From Marilutibacter spongiae (GTDB taxonomy: Bacteria; Pseudomonadota; Gammaproteobacteria; Xanthomonadales; Xanthomonadaceae): DNA of 64,000 bases. Position numbers and translations under genes: made by a program. The stretch spans positions 149,735 through 213,734 of the forward strand of contig NZ_JACHTF010000004.1 in NCBI RefSeq assembly GCF_014145325.1, written 5' to 3'. Positions 25,693-35,228 of the stretch are shown one piece after another (the stretch's first letter is position 1; the number at the start of each line of letters is the position of its first letter). The notes under the pieces are model-generated. The model was not told the DNA's origin and did not search any database. It worked only from the letters and a program-made list of their open reading frames with translations.

Positions 25693-27047
25693 GCCCACGC
25701 CATCGCGCCATCGCCCTCGGGCTGGCGATCGGACTGCCGCTGGCCATCGCCCTGGGCGCGTGGTGGTTCAAGACGCACGAGCGGGTCGAGGAAGAGGTCG
25801 ACCTGCCGCCGTTCGGCGAATACACCTACAACCCACTCTACGTGCTGGGCCTGTCGCTGCGCGAGGCGGGCTGGACGGTCGACATGCGCCAGCGACTGGA
25901 CGGTGGCGAAGTGGCTCCCGGGGGGCGCGACACCGTGCTCCTGCTCAACGACCCGCGCCGCCTGTCGGCGGCCGACAGCCAGGCGCTGCTGGACTTCGTC
26001 GAGGGCGGCGGCCACCTGATCGTGCGCACGCCACCGCCCGAGGCGCTGACCGTGGAGGCCAATGCACCGCTGCTGGAGGCCATCGGGGTCGCCCTGGGCC
26101 GCTCGGCTGGCTGTACGCCCCTCATCGTCGAGGGCGAGGACTCGCACGTGGAGTTCTGCGGCGGTCGCGCCTTCGACCTCTCGACCCGGCCCGCGGTGGC
26201 GTGGGAGCCCGACGCCCTGAGCGGCCATCCGGTCGAGGCCGACGGCGTGCCGGACCCGGCATCCGCGGCCGTGGACGCCTATCCGGTCGTCGGGCCGGGC
26301 GCCGGACAGGCCGACCCGGGCGGAACAGGCGCACCGACGACGCGCGGCAAGACCCTCGCCAAGACCGGGACGGACGAGCACTCGAACGACGAGGGATCGG
26401 TGCGGGCCAAACTGCGCGCCCGTCGCGAAGACCCTGCCGCTGCGACCGACGTCGGCCGCTATGTCTACGCCCGCCTGCCGCACGGCCGCGGCAGCGTGGA
26501 CGTGGTCGCCGAACTCGACTTCCTGACCAACGAGAAGCTGCGCGATGCCCCTCACGTCGCGCTCACCCGGCAGTTGTTCGCGCCCAACGACCGTGCCGGC
26601 ACCGCGCACCTGCTCTATGCCGCCCAGATGCCCTCGCTGTGGCGATGGCTGTTCCTGCACAGCTGGATGGCCTGGCTGCCGTTGCTGTTGGCCCTGTTCG
26701 CCTGGTTGTGGGCGCGCATGCCGCGCTTCGGCCCGCTGCTGCCCTCGCCGCCCGCCGAGCGCCGCTCCCTGCTCGAGCACGTGCGCGCCAGCGGCGACCT
26801 GGCCTGGCGCTACGGTTACGGCCACGTGCTGCACGAGGCCGTCCGCGCCGCGTTCATGGCCCGCCTGCGCCGCCGCGACCCGCAGGCCGCCGCGCTCGAG
26901 GGCGATGCGCAGGCGGCGCTGATCGCCGAGCGCTTCGGCATGACCCCCAACGACGTGCGCGACGCCCTGTCGACGCCCCCCGCCCGCGACCCCGCGGCCT
27001 TCCGCGCCCGGATCGCCACCCTGATCCGCCTGAGGAACCAGCTATGA
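25689..27047 (+). CDS. DUF4350 domain-containing membrane protein
   Basis: This 452-residue protein has an N-terminal signal anchor (residues 8-27). A DUF4350 GATase-like periplasmic domain follows (about 35-160, with LLLNDPRRLS and FVEGGGHLIVRTP), then a low-complexity stretch (about 205-255) and a membrane helix near 325-345. The arginine-rich C-terminal region is cytoplasmic. In MoxR operons this protein is paired with DUF4129 and DUF58 proteins, but its function is unknown. Overlaps at both ends indicate coupled translation. Confidence 0.82.
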   Translation: MSPRHRAIALGLAIGLPLAIALGAWWFKTHERVEEEVDLPPFGEYTYNPLYVLGLSLREAGWTVDMRQRLDGGEVAPGGRDTVLLLNDPRRLSAADSQALLDFVEGGGHLIVRTPPPEALTVEANAPLLEAIGVALGRSAGCTPLIVEGEDSHVEFCGGRAFDLSTRPAVAWEPDALSGHPVEADGVPDPASAAVDAYPVVGPGAGQADPGGTGAPTTRGKTLAKTGTDEHSNDEGSVRAKLRARREDPAAATDVGRYVYARLPHGRGSVDVVAELDFLTNEKLRDAPHVALTRQLFAPNDRAGTAHLLYAAQMPSLWRWLFLHSWMAWLPLLLALFAWLWARMPRFGPLLPSPPAERRSLLEHVRASGDLAWRYGYGHVLHEAVRAAFMARLRRRDPQAAALEGDAQAALIAERFGMTPNDVRDALSTPPARDPAAFRARIATLIRLRNQL

Positions 27048-28096
27048 ATCCTGCCGACCACCCCCTGCCTCCCGACACGCCGACCGGCGGTCCCGCGCCC
27101 GCGGAAGCCACCCCGGCCGCGCCCGCGCCGGCGCCGCTGACCGGCGCCGCGCTCAGCGAACGCGCCGCCGCGATCCGCGAGGAAGTGGGCAAGGCCTTCA
27201 TCGGCCAGGCCGAGGTGCTGGACCAGATCCTGATCGCCCTGCTCGCCGGCGGCCATGTGCTGATCGAAGGCGTGCCCGGGCTGGGCAAGACGCTGCTGGT
27301 GCGCGCGCTGTCGCAGGCGCTCGACTGCGGCCATGCGCGCGTGCAGTTCACGCCCGACCTGATGCCCAGCGACATCAGCGGCCATGCGGTCTGGAACCCC
27401 AAGAGCGAGACCTTCAACATCCGCCGCGGGCCGATCTTCACCCACCTGCTGCTGGCCGACGAGATCAACCGCGCGCCGGCCAAGACCCAGTCGGCCCTGC
27501 TCGAGGCGATGGCCGAGCTGCAGGTGACCATCGAGGGGCGCAGCTTCCCGCTGCCGCCGCCCTTCCTCACCCTGGCCACGCAGAACCCGGTCGAGCAGGA
27601 GGGCACCTACCCCTTGCCGGAGGCCCAGCTGGACCGCTTCCTGCTCAAGGTGCTGATCGGCTACCCCAGCCGCGCCGACGAGGTCCGCATGGTCGGCACC
27701 GTCAGCCGGGGCCGCAATGCCGCCGCTTTCGACCTGGCGCGCGTACGGCGCGCGGCCGGGCCGGAGGACATCGTGGCGATGCAGGCGGGCACCGCGCAGG
27801 TCACCGTCGACGAGGCGGTGATCGACTACGCCGTGCGCATCGTCGCCGCGACCCGCGACTGGGCGGGGATCGCGATGGGCGCCGGTCCGCGCGGCAGCCT
27901 GGCCCTGGTCCGCGCGGCGCGGGCGCAGGCGGTCCTGTCGGGCCGCGACTTCGTGACCCCGGACGACATCCGCGAGATCGCCCTGCCCGCGCTGCGCCAC
28001 CGCATCGCGCTGGCGCCGGAACTGCAGATCGAGGGCCAGGCGCCCGACGACGTGCTCAAGGCCCTGCTGGCCAAGGTCGAGGCCCCGCGCCAGTGA
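27044..28096 (+). CDS. MoxR family AAA+ ATPase
   Basis: This 350-residue cytoplasmic ATPase has Walker A GVPGLGKT (about 86-93), Walker B LLLADEINR and the sensor region LATQNPVEQEGTYPLPEAQLDRF typical of MoxR. An alanine/proline-rich 35-residue N-terminus precedes the fold. MoxR proteins act as chaperone-like remodelers together with VWA-type partners such as the DUF58 protein encoded 13 nt downstream. It overlaps the DUF4350 gene by 4 nt. Confidence 0.93.
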   Translation: MNPADHPLPPDTPTGGPAPAEATPAAPAPAPLTGAALSERAAAIREEVGKAFIGQAEVLDQILIALLAGGHVLIEGVPGLGKTLLVRALSQALDCGHARVQFTPDLMPSDISGHAVWNPKSETFNIRRGPIFTHLLLADEINRAPAKTQSALLEAMAELQVTIEGRSFPLPPPFLTLATQNPVEQEGTYPLPEAQLDRFLLKVLIGYPSRADEVRMVGTVSRGRNAAAFDLARVRRAAGPEDIVAMQAGTAQVTVDEAVIDYAVRIVAATRDWAGIAMGAGPRGSLALVRAARAQAVLSGRDFVTPDDIREIALPALRHRIALAPELQIEGQAPDDVLKALLAKVEAPRQ

Positions 28097-28109
28097 TGCC
28101 CGCCACGCC

Positions 28110-29462
28110 ATGAGCGCGCCCGTGCCCGCCACCCCGTCGCGACGGCTGCCGCGTCCCGCCCCGCCCCTGCTGGGCGGGCTGGTCGCCTGGGCGCTGTGCG
28201 GCCTGGCCGCCAGCACCGGCGCGTTGCCGGCCAGCGCCTGGTGGGGGTCCGGCGGCGCGTTCGCGGCCGTGCTCCTGCTCGACCTCGCACGGCTTTGGCG
28301 CCGGCCCCTGCCGGCGGTGCGGCGCACGATCCCCGATACCTGGCCGATCGGCGTCGAACGTGCCGTCGTCCTGGCACTGGAGGCGCCGGGGGCGCAGACC
28401 GTGGACGTGTTCGACCTGCACCCGGTGGGCTGGTCGATGGCCGGCCTGCCGCGGCGCGTGGCGCTGCGCCGCGGCGAAGCCAGCGCGCTGGAGTACCGCC
28501 TGACCGCCAACGCGCGCGGCGACTTCCTGTTCGAGGGGGTGCACCTGCGGCAGCATTCGCCGTGGCGGCTGTGGACGCGCCTGCAGGTGGCCGGCGAGCC
28601 GCAGGCGGTCCGGGTCTTCCCCAATTTCGCACCGCTGGCGAAGTTCGCCATGTTCTCGGCCGAGCAGGCCTCGCGCCTGGTTGGCGCCCATCTCAAGCGC
28701 CGCCGCGGCGAGGGCACCGACTTCCACCAGATGCGCGAGTACCGGATCGGCGACAGCCTGCGCCAGATCGACTGGAAGGCCACCGCGCGCGCGCGCAAGC
28801 TGATCTCGCGCGAGTACCAGGACGAACGCAACCAGCAACTCGTGCTGCTGCTCGACACCGGTCGCCGCCTGCTGGCGCGCGACGCGCTGGACGACGGCCG
28901 CGGCCTGGCCCATTTCGACCACGTCCTCGACGCGGCCCTGGTGGTCGCCTACCTGGCGCTGCGGCAGGGCGACGCGGTCGGAATGCTCGCTGCCGGCGGC
29001 GACGGTACCTGGGTGCCGCCACGGCGCGGCGCGGGCGCCATCGAGGGCCTGCTGCGCGGCAGCTATGCACTGCAGCCCTCGCCGGTGGCGACCGACTTCC
29101 TCGCCGCGGCCACCGAGCTGTCGGTACGACAGCGGCGCCGTTCCCTGGTGATGCTGGTGACCAACCTGCGCGACGAGGACATGGACGACGTGCTCGCCGC
29201 GGTCTCGCTGCTGAAGAAGCGGCACCTCGTGTGCGTGGCGAGCCTGCGCGAGATCGCACTCGACCGCGCCCTCGCCGCGCCTGTCGAGGACCTGCCGGGC
29301 GCGGTGCATGCCGGCGCGACCGCCCGCTACCTGCAGCAGCGCGACGCCGCCCACGAAGCCCTGCGCAACCATGGCGTGATGGTCCTGGACGTCACCTGCG
29401 AACAGCTGCCCGCGGCCCTGGTCGAGCGCTACCTGGCGGTCAAGCGCGACGGCCTGCTCTAA
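28110..29462 (+). CDS. DUF58 (VWA-like) domain protein
   Basis: This 450-residue protein has two N-terminal membrane helices (about 14-55). An extended beta region leads to the DUF58 core with the conserved FHQMREYRIGDSLRQIDWKATAR segment near 210-230. A VWA-like fold with LLLDTGRRL follows, where the usual MIDAS DxSxS is reduced to DTG. DUF58 proteins are standard partners of MoxR ATPases. It is the last gene of the operon. Confidence 0.88.
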   Translation: MSAPVPATPSRRLPRPAPPLLGGLVAWALCGLAASTGALPASAWWGSGGAFAAVLLLDLARLWRRPLPAVRRTIPDTWPIGVERAVVLALEAPGAQTVDVFDLHPVGWSMAGLPRRVALRRGEASALEYRLTANARGDFLFEGVHLRQHSPWRLWTRLQVAGEPQAVRVFPNFAPLAKFAMFSAEQASRLVGAHLKRRRGEGTDFHQMREYRIGDSLRQIDWKATARARKLISREYQDERNQQLVLLLDTGRRLLARDALDDGRGLAHFDHVLDAALVVAYLALRQGDAVGMLAAGGDGTWVPPRRGAGAIEGLLRGSYALQPSPVATDFLAAATELSVRQRRRSLVMLVTNLRDEDMDDVLAAVSLLKKRHLVCVASLREIALDRALAAPVEDLPGAVHAGATARYLQQRDAAHEALRNHGVMVLDVTCEQLPAALVERYLAVKRDGLL

Positions 29463-29612
29463 GGCGCGACCCGGGGCCCGCGGCGGTGGACGGCGCGTCC
29501 AGGCGCGGCGGAAGCGGGGTCGGGGCCCATCGAAGCCCATGCCTGGACCCCGGGGGCAGTGCATGCAGCGGCCCGGTTATATGCACATGCATTCAGGCAC
29601 CCGCCTGCACCT

Positions 29613-29641
29613 TTGCCCTGAAACCGTACGGTTGCGACAAT
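29613..29641 (+). promoter_or_regulatory. Sigma-70-like promoter of icd
   Basis: TTGCCC (29613-29618) and GACAAT (29636-29641) are separated by exactly 17 bp, about 60 nt before the icd ATG and downstream of the DUF58 stop. This is the best promoter match in the 238-bp gap; the -10 deviates from TATAAT at two positions. Confidence 0.5.
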
Positions 29642-29643
29642 AG

Positions 29644-31932
<2,289 letters not shown>

Positions 31933-31955
31933 GTTTCCCGCACGACATCACCACG

Positions 31956-31985
31956 AAAAGCGCCCCGCCCGGGGCGCTTTTTTTT
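31956..31985 (+). terminator. Intrinsic terminator of icd
   Basis: AAAAGCGCCCCG and CGGGGCGCTTTT form the stem, and at least eight T's follow. It begins 23 nt after the icd stop. Confidence 0.93.
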
Positions 31986-32040
31986 GGGGAATGGGGAATG
32001 GACGCGGCGCGGCGCGGGGAGTGCCTCTGCTCGTCATCCC

Positions 32041-32278
32041 AGCGAACGCTGGGATCCAGCCATTAGCAGGGCTGGCCAGATACCCCCCGGCCCAGCGCAG
32101 CGCGCTGGGCGTTCGCCCTGACCGCGCGGCAGTGCCGCGCAAGCGGTCAGCCTCACCCCAGCGAACGCTGGGATCCAGCCATTAGCAGGGCTGGCCAGAT
32201 ACCCCCCGGCCCAGCGCAGCGCGCTGGGCGTTCGCCCTGACCGCGCGGCAGTGCCGCGCAAGCGGTCAGCCTCACCCC
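32041..32278. repeat. Two identical tandem copies of a 119-bp unit
   Basis: Bases 32041-32159 and 32160-32278 appear identical by eye. A 21-base start of a third copy follows at 32279-32299. Each unit opens with a REP-type hairpin (CAGCGAACGCTG) and contains CCCAGCGCAGCGCGCTGGG and CCGCGCGGCAGTGCCGCGC-type palindromes. The identity suggests a recent duplication or ongoing homogenisation. Confidence 0.9.
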
Positions 32279-32373
32279 AGCGAACGCTGGGATCCAGCCT
32301 TGTCTTTACCAAGCCCCCGGGTGCGCTTCGCTTGCCCGGGCTACGCGGCTGGCCATCAGGTGTTCGCAGCTTC

Positions 32374-32464
32374 GTAGGATGGGTAGCGCGAAGCAAAACC
32401 CATCGTTCGTCATGCGTGCGGCTGCGCGACGGTGGGTTTCGCCTTCGGCTCTACCCACCCTACG
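32374..32464. repeat. 91-bp palindromic repeat, copy 3
   Basis: Same element as at 5941-6031 but in reverse orientation: it starts GTAGGATGGGTAGCGCG and ends CTCTACCCACCCTACG. It is embedded in the first 236-bp unit. Confidence 0.85.
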
Positions 32465-32609
32465 GCGATGCCGCGGCTGCGTCCTTGCCGGTAGCCCCCA
32501 CAGGCCGTCACCCCAGCGAACGCTGGGGTCCAGCCTTGGCCTCACCAGGCCCCCGGGTGCGCTTCGCTTACCCGGGCTACGCGGCTGGCGATCCGGCGTT
32601 CGTGGCTTC

Positions 32610-32700
32610 GTAGGATGGGTAGCGCGAAGCAAAACCCATCGTTCGTCATGCGTGCGGCTGCGCGACGGTGGGTTTCGCCTTTGGCTCTACCCACCCTACG
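32610..32700. repeat. 91-bp palindromic repeat, copy 4
   Basis: Nearly identical to copy 3, with one visible base change (CCTTTGGC for CCTTCGGC), and exactly 236 bp further on. Confidence 0.85.
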
Positions 32701-32962
32701 ACGATGCCGTGGCCGCGTCCTTGCCGGTAGCCCCCACAGGCCGTCACCCCAGCTAACGCTGGGGTCCAGCCTTCGCCTTGCCGGGGCCCCGGGTGCGCTT
32801 CGCTGACCCGGGCTACGCGGCTGGCGATCCGGCGTTCGTGGCTTCGTAGGATGGGTAGCGCGAAGCAAAACCCATCGTGCGCGTTCGCCGGAAGCCATGG
32901 TGGATCGCCTTATGCTCGACCCACCCCATGGCCCTGTCGGCCTGAGCCTGCGTCATCCCAAC

Positions 32963-32989
32963 AAGCGCCCCCGCCCAGGGCGCTTTCTT
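32963..32989 (+). terminator. Terminator-like hairpin, relative of the icd terminator
   Basis: AGCGCCC and GGGCGCT form a 7-bp stem followed by TTCTTTCTT. It lies 17 nt after a 13-bp copy (32934-32946) of the icd stop-codon region, so it looks like a second, diverged version of the icd 3' end. Confidence 0.6.
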
Positions 32990-33043
32990 TCTTGGTATGG
33001 CGACGGTCCGCCGGAGCCGGCCCGCGGCCCCCGAAAGACAGGC

Positions 33044-34636
33044 TCAAGCCTCGCGTGCCTGCACGGAGGGGTCCGCCCACACGCTGTGCGGATCGCCCGA
33101 GCGGGCCCGGCGTGCGGTGAGCCGGGCCAGCCAGGCGAAACCGAAGGCCAGGGCCAGGGCGCCGAGGTCGATGGCGACGAGGTTCCAGTGGCCCGCAGCC
33201 GCGGCCCGCCAGAACCACGCACCGGTCGCCAGTCCGTGCGCCAGCGGCACCAGCGCGGTCGCGACCGCGGCGGCGGCGAGCAACTCGCGCGCCGCACGTG
33301 CCGGCGGCCGCAGCGCCGCCCAGGCCGCGCAGGCCGCCCAGGTACCGAAGCAGGCGAGGCGGACGCCGCCCTCGAGCTCGCCACCGAAGCCGAGCACGGG
33401 CCATTGCAGCAACTGGGTGGCCACGAAGGCGACCGAGATCGCCACGCAGACGCCCAGGCAGACGCCGACCGTCGCCCGCGCCATGCCCTGCGGCGCCCGC
33501 GCCTGCTGGACCTGGCGTCGCTTGCGTCGCGACTCGATCCACAACAGGTTGCCGGAGTAGAACAGGAACGCCCCGCCCAGGCCCAGCAGGAAGTACAGCC
33601 AGGCCACCCCGGCGTTGCCGAACTCGCCGAAGTGCAGGGCGTAGGCCGCGGCCAGGGTGGCGTGGTTCGCATCGCGCGTGCCGGGCAACTGGGTCGCCAG
33701 CACGTCGCCGGTGTGCGCGTCCAGCGCCACCGTGCCCAGCGGACCGAGCGCACCGGGCGACTCACCGGTGATCTCGAGGGTGGCGCGGGCGTCGCCGCCG
33801 TGGGCGAGCTTGAGATACGCCGGCTCGAACGCATCCAGGCCCTGCGCCCGCGCGGTGGCCGTGGCGATGTCGACCATCCGCGCCAGTGGCGCCGGCGCGG
33901 CGGGCATGCCAGCGGGCTCGACCCGCGGCGCGGTGTCCATCGCGGCAGGGACAGCCTGCATGCCGCCGCCGCGGTACACCAGCGGGTCGATCGCCATGAG
34001 GGTCACGAAGGCCAGGCACAGCAGGGCGCCGGTCACCGCGAACATGATGTGCATCGGCAGGCTGAGCACGCCGATCACGTTGTGCGCGTCCTGCCAGAAG
34101 CGCTTGAGGTTGCGGCCGGGGCGCAGGGCGAACAGGTCGCCGAGCAGTTTCGGCAGGTGGATGACCAGGCCCGACAGCAGGGCCAGGCCGTAGAGCAGGC
34201 TCACCGCACCCATCAGCCAGGTCCCGGCGACCGGTATCCCCAGCGAGTAATGGAGCAGGTTGACCAGCTCCGACAGGGTACCGCCGAAGGGCTTTTCGCT
34301 GCCTTCCAGGTCCTGCAGCGTGGCGAAGCGCCAGGTGCCCGCCTCGTCCTGCCAGTAGCTCGAGGCCACCGGGTACTCGCCGCCGGGGAAGACCATGCCG
34401 AGGTGCACGCGCGCGGCGGGATGCCGCGCCAGGGTCGCGTCGAGCAGGCGTTGCGCGTCGTCGAGCGTCTCCGGCGCGGCGCCCATCGTGCGCGGCGACT
34501 CCCAGGCCTGCAGGTCGTGGTGGAAGACGGTCAGCGCGCCGGCATAGAACGCCACGAACAGGGCGAAACCGGCGACCAGGCCGGTCCAGGTATGCACCGC
34601 GGTGAAGGTGCGCAAGGTGCGCGAGGCGAGCTTCAT
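33044..34636 (-). CDS. PepSY-associated transmembrane protein (iron-uptake associated)
   Basis: This 530-residue inner-membrane protein has an N-terminal helix with HTWTGLVAGFALF, PepSY-like periplasmic stretches, the LHYSLGIPVAG and WQDAHNVIGVLSLPMH helices bearing conserved histidines, and further helices to the C terminus. Members are encoded with siderophore receptors and are thought to help release or reduce iron in the periplasm. It is the last gene of the Fur-controlled operon, 10 nt behind the DUF3649-like gene. Confidence 0.88.
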   Translation of the reverse strand: MKLASRTLRTFTAVHTWTGLVAGFALFVAFYAGALTVFHHDLQAWESPRTMGAAPETLDDAQRLLDATLARHPAARVHLGMVFPGGEYPVASSYWQDEAGTWRFATLQDLEGSEKPFGGTLSELVNLLHYSLGIPVAGTWLMGAVSLLYGLALLSGLVIHLPKLLGDLFALRPGRNLKRFWQDAHNVIGVLSLPMHIMFAVTGALLCLAFVTLMAIDPLVYRGGGMQAVPAAMDTAPRVEPAGMPAAPAPLARMVDIATATARAQGLDAFEPAYLKLAHGGDARATLEITGESPGALGPLGTVALDAHTGDVLATQLPGTRDANHATLAAAYALHFGEFGNAGVAWLYFLLGLGGAFLFYSGNLLWIESRRKRRQVQQARAPQGMARATVGVCLGVCVAISVAFVATQLLQWPVLGFGGELEGGVRLACFGTWAACAAWAALRPPARAARELLAAAAVATALVPLAHGLATGAWFWRAAAAGHWNLVAIDLGALALAFGFAWLARLTARRARSGDPHSVWADPSVQAREA

Positions 34637-34646
34637 GGCATTGGCC

Positions 34647-34913
34647 TCATTGCACCCAGCCGGCGTGCTGCAGCAGCCACAGGCCGCCCAGGCTGGCGAT
34701 GGCGAGACCGCCCAGCCAGGCCCAGGCGCGCGCGCCGCTGGCGAAGGCGAACGCGGCGCCGGCCACGCAGATCCACAGCGGGAAGAACGCCACCAGGCCC
34801 GGCACCAGGGTCGACTGCCACGGGCCCGGCAGGGTCCAGCAGGCCAGGCCCATGAGGCCGGCGGCGAGGAAGAAGCCCGGCACCAGGGCCGCGCTTGCGC
34901 GTCCCCACATCAT
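34647..34913 (-). CDS. DUF3649-like small membrane protein
   Basis: This 88-residue protein has three hydrophobic segments and no catalytic motif. Its place between DUF3325 and PepSY genes matches DUF3649 proteins of siderophore-uptake operons; the assignment rests on that context plus size and topology. Its start (ATGATG at 34913) overlaps the DUF3325 stop by 4 nt. Confidence 0.7.
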   Translation of the reverse strand: MMWGRASAALVPGFFLAAGLMGLACWTLPGPWQSTLVPGLVAFFPLWICVAGAAFAFASGARAWAWLGGLAIASLGGLWLLQHAGWVQ

Positions 34914-35203
34914 GGTCGCCCCCGGGTCGGCGAGGGTGCCGCGACCTCCCGCCAGGCGCCCAGCCAGGGCAGCACGAGCATGGCCAGCATCCAGTGGGCG
35001 AGCATCGCGCACAGGCCCGCGCCGACCCCAAGGTCGGCGATCGCCGTCGCCAGGGCCAGCGCGGCCAGCGCGGCTCCGATGGCGCTGCCGCGAGGCCGCG
35101 GCACGCGCAGCCTCGGCCAGCGGCAATGCCCGCTGCCGGCGTACAGCGCCAGCGCGGACGTCCAGGCCAGCAGGCCGGTGGCGAGGGCAAGGAGCAGGCT
35201 CAT
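34910..35203 (-). CDS. DUF3325 family small membrane protein
   Basis: This 97-residue protein opens with MSLLLALATGLLAWTSALAL and has three predicted helices, as in DUF3325 proteins of TonB-receptor operons. The function is unknown but probably supports inner-membrane iron handling. It follows the receptor gene by 25 nt. Confidence 0.78.
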   Translation of the reverse strand: MSLLLALATGLLAWTSALALYAGSGHCRWPRLRVPRPRGSAIGAALAALALATAIADLGVGAGLCAMLAHWMLAMLVLPWLGAWREVAAPSPTRGRP

Positions 35204-35228
35204 GCGATCGTCCGGGACCCAAGGGGCC

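Larger units (their letters stand above)
32279..32930. repeat. Tandem repeat with 236-bp period (about 2.7 copies)
   Basis: Copies start at 32279, 32515 and 32751. Each contains a REP-type hairpin, a CCCGGGT...ACCCGGGCTACG palindrome, then the 91-bp GTAGGATGGGTAG element, then a GCC-rich tail. Copies 1 and 2 differ at scattered bases. Copy 3 diverges inside its 91-bp element (from about 32880) and fades out by 32930. Confidence 0.88.
31986..33043. other. Noncoding repeat region between icd and the PepSY gene
   Basis: About 1.06 kb without a credible gene. It consists of a 119-bp tandem repeat, a 236-bp tandem repeat, REP-like hairpins (for example ATCCCAGCGAACGCTGGGAT at 32036-32055), two full 91-bp elements and a distal terminator-like hairpin. 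Open frames here run through the repeats with the same protein repeated and have no start signals. Confidence 0.8.

Noticed and set aside
23581..25698. 705-residue minus-strand frame opposite the SpoIIM/DUF4129 genes
   Set aside because: Antisense shadow of an operon fixed by four ATGA overlaps.
32041..32930. CRISPR array
   Set aside because: Units are 119 and 236 bp and contiguous with no short unique spacers.
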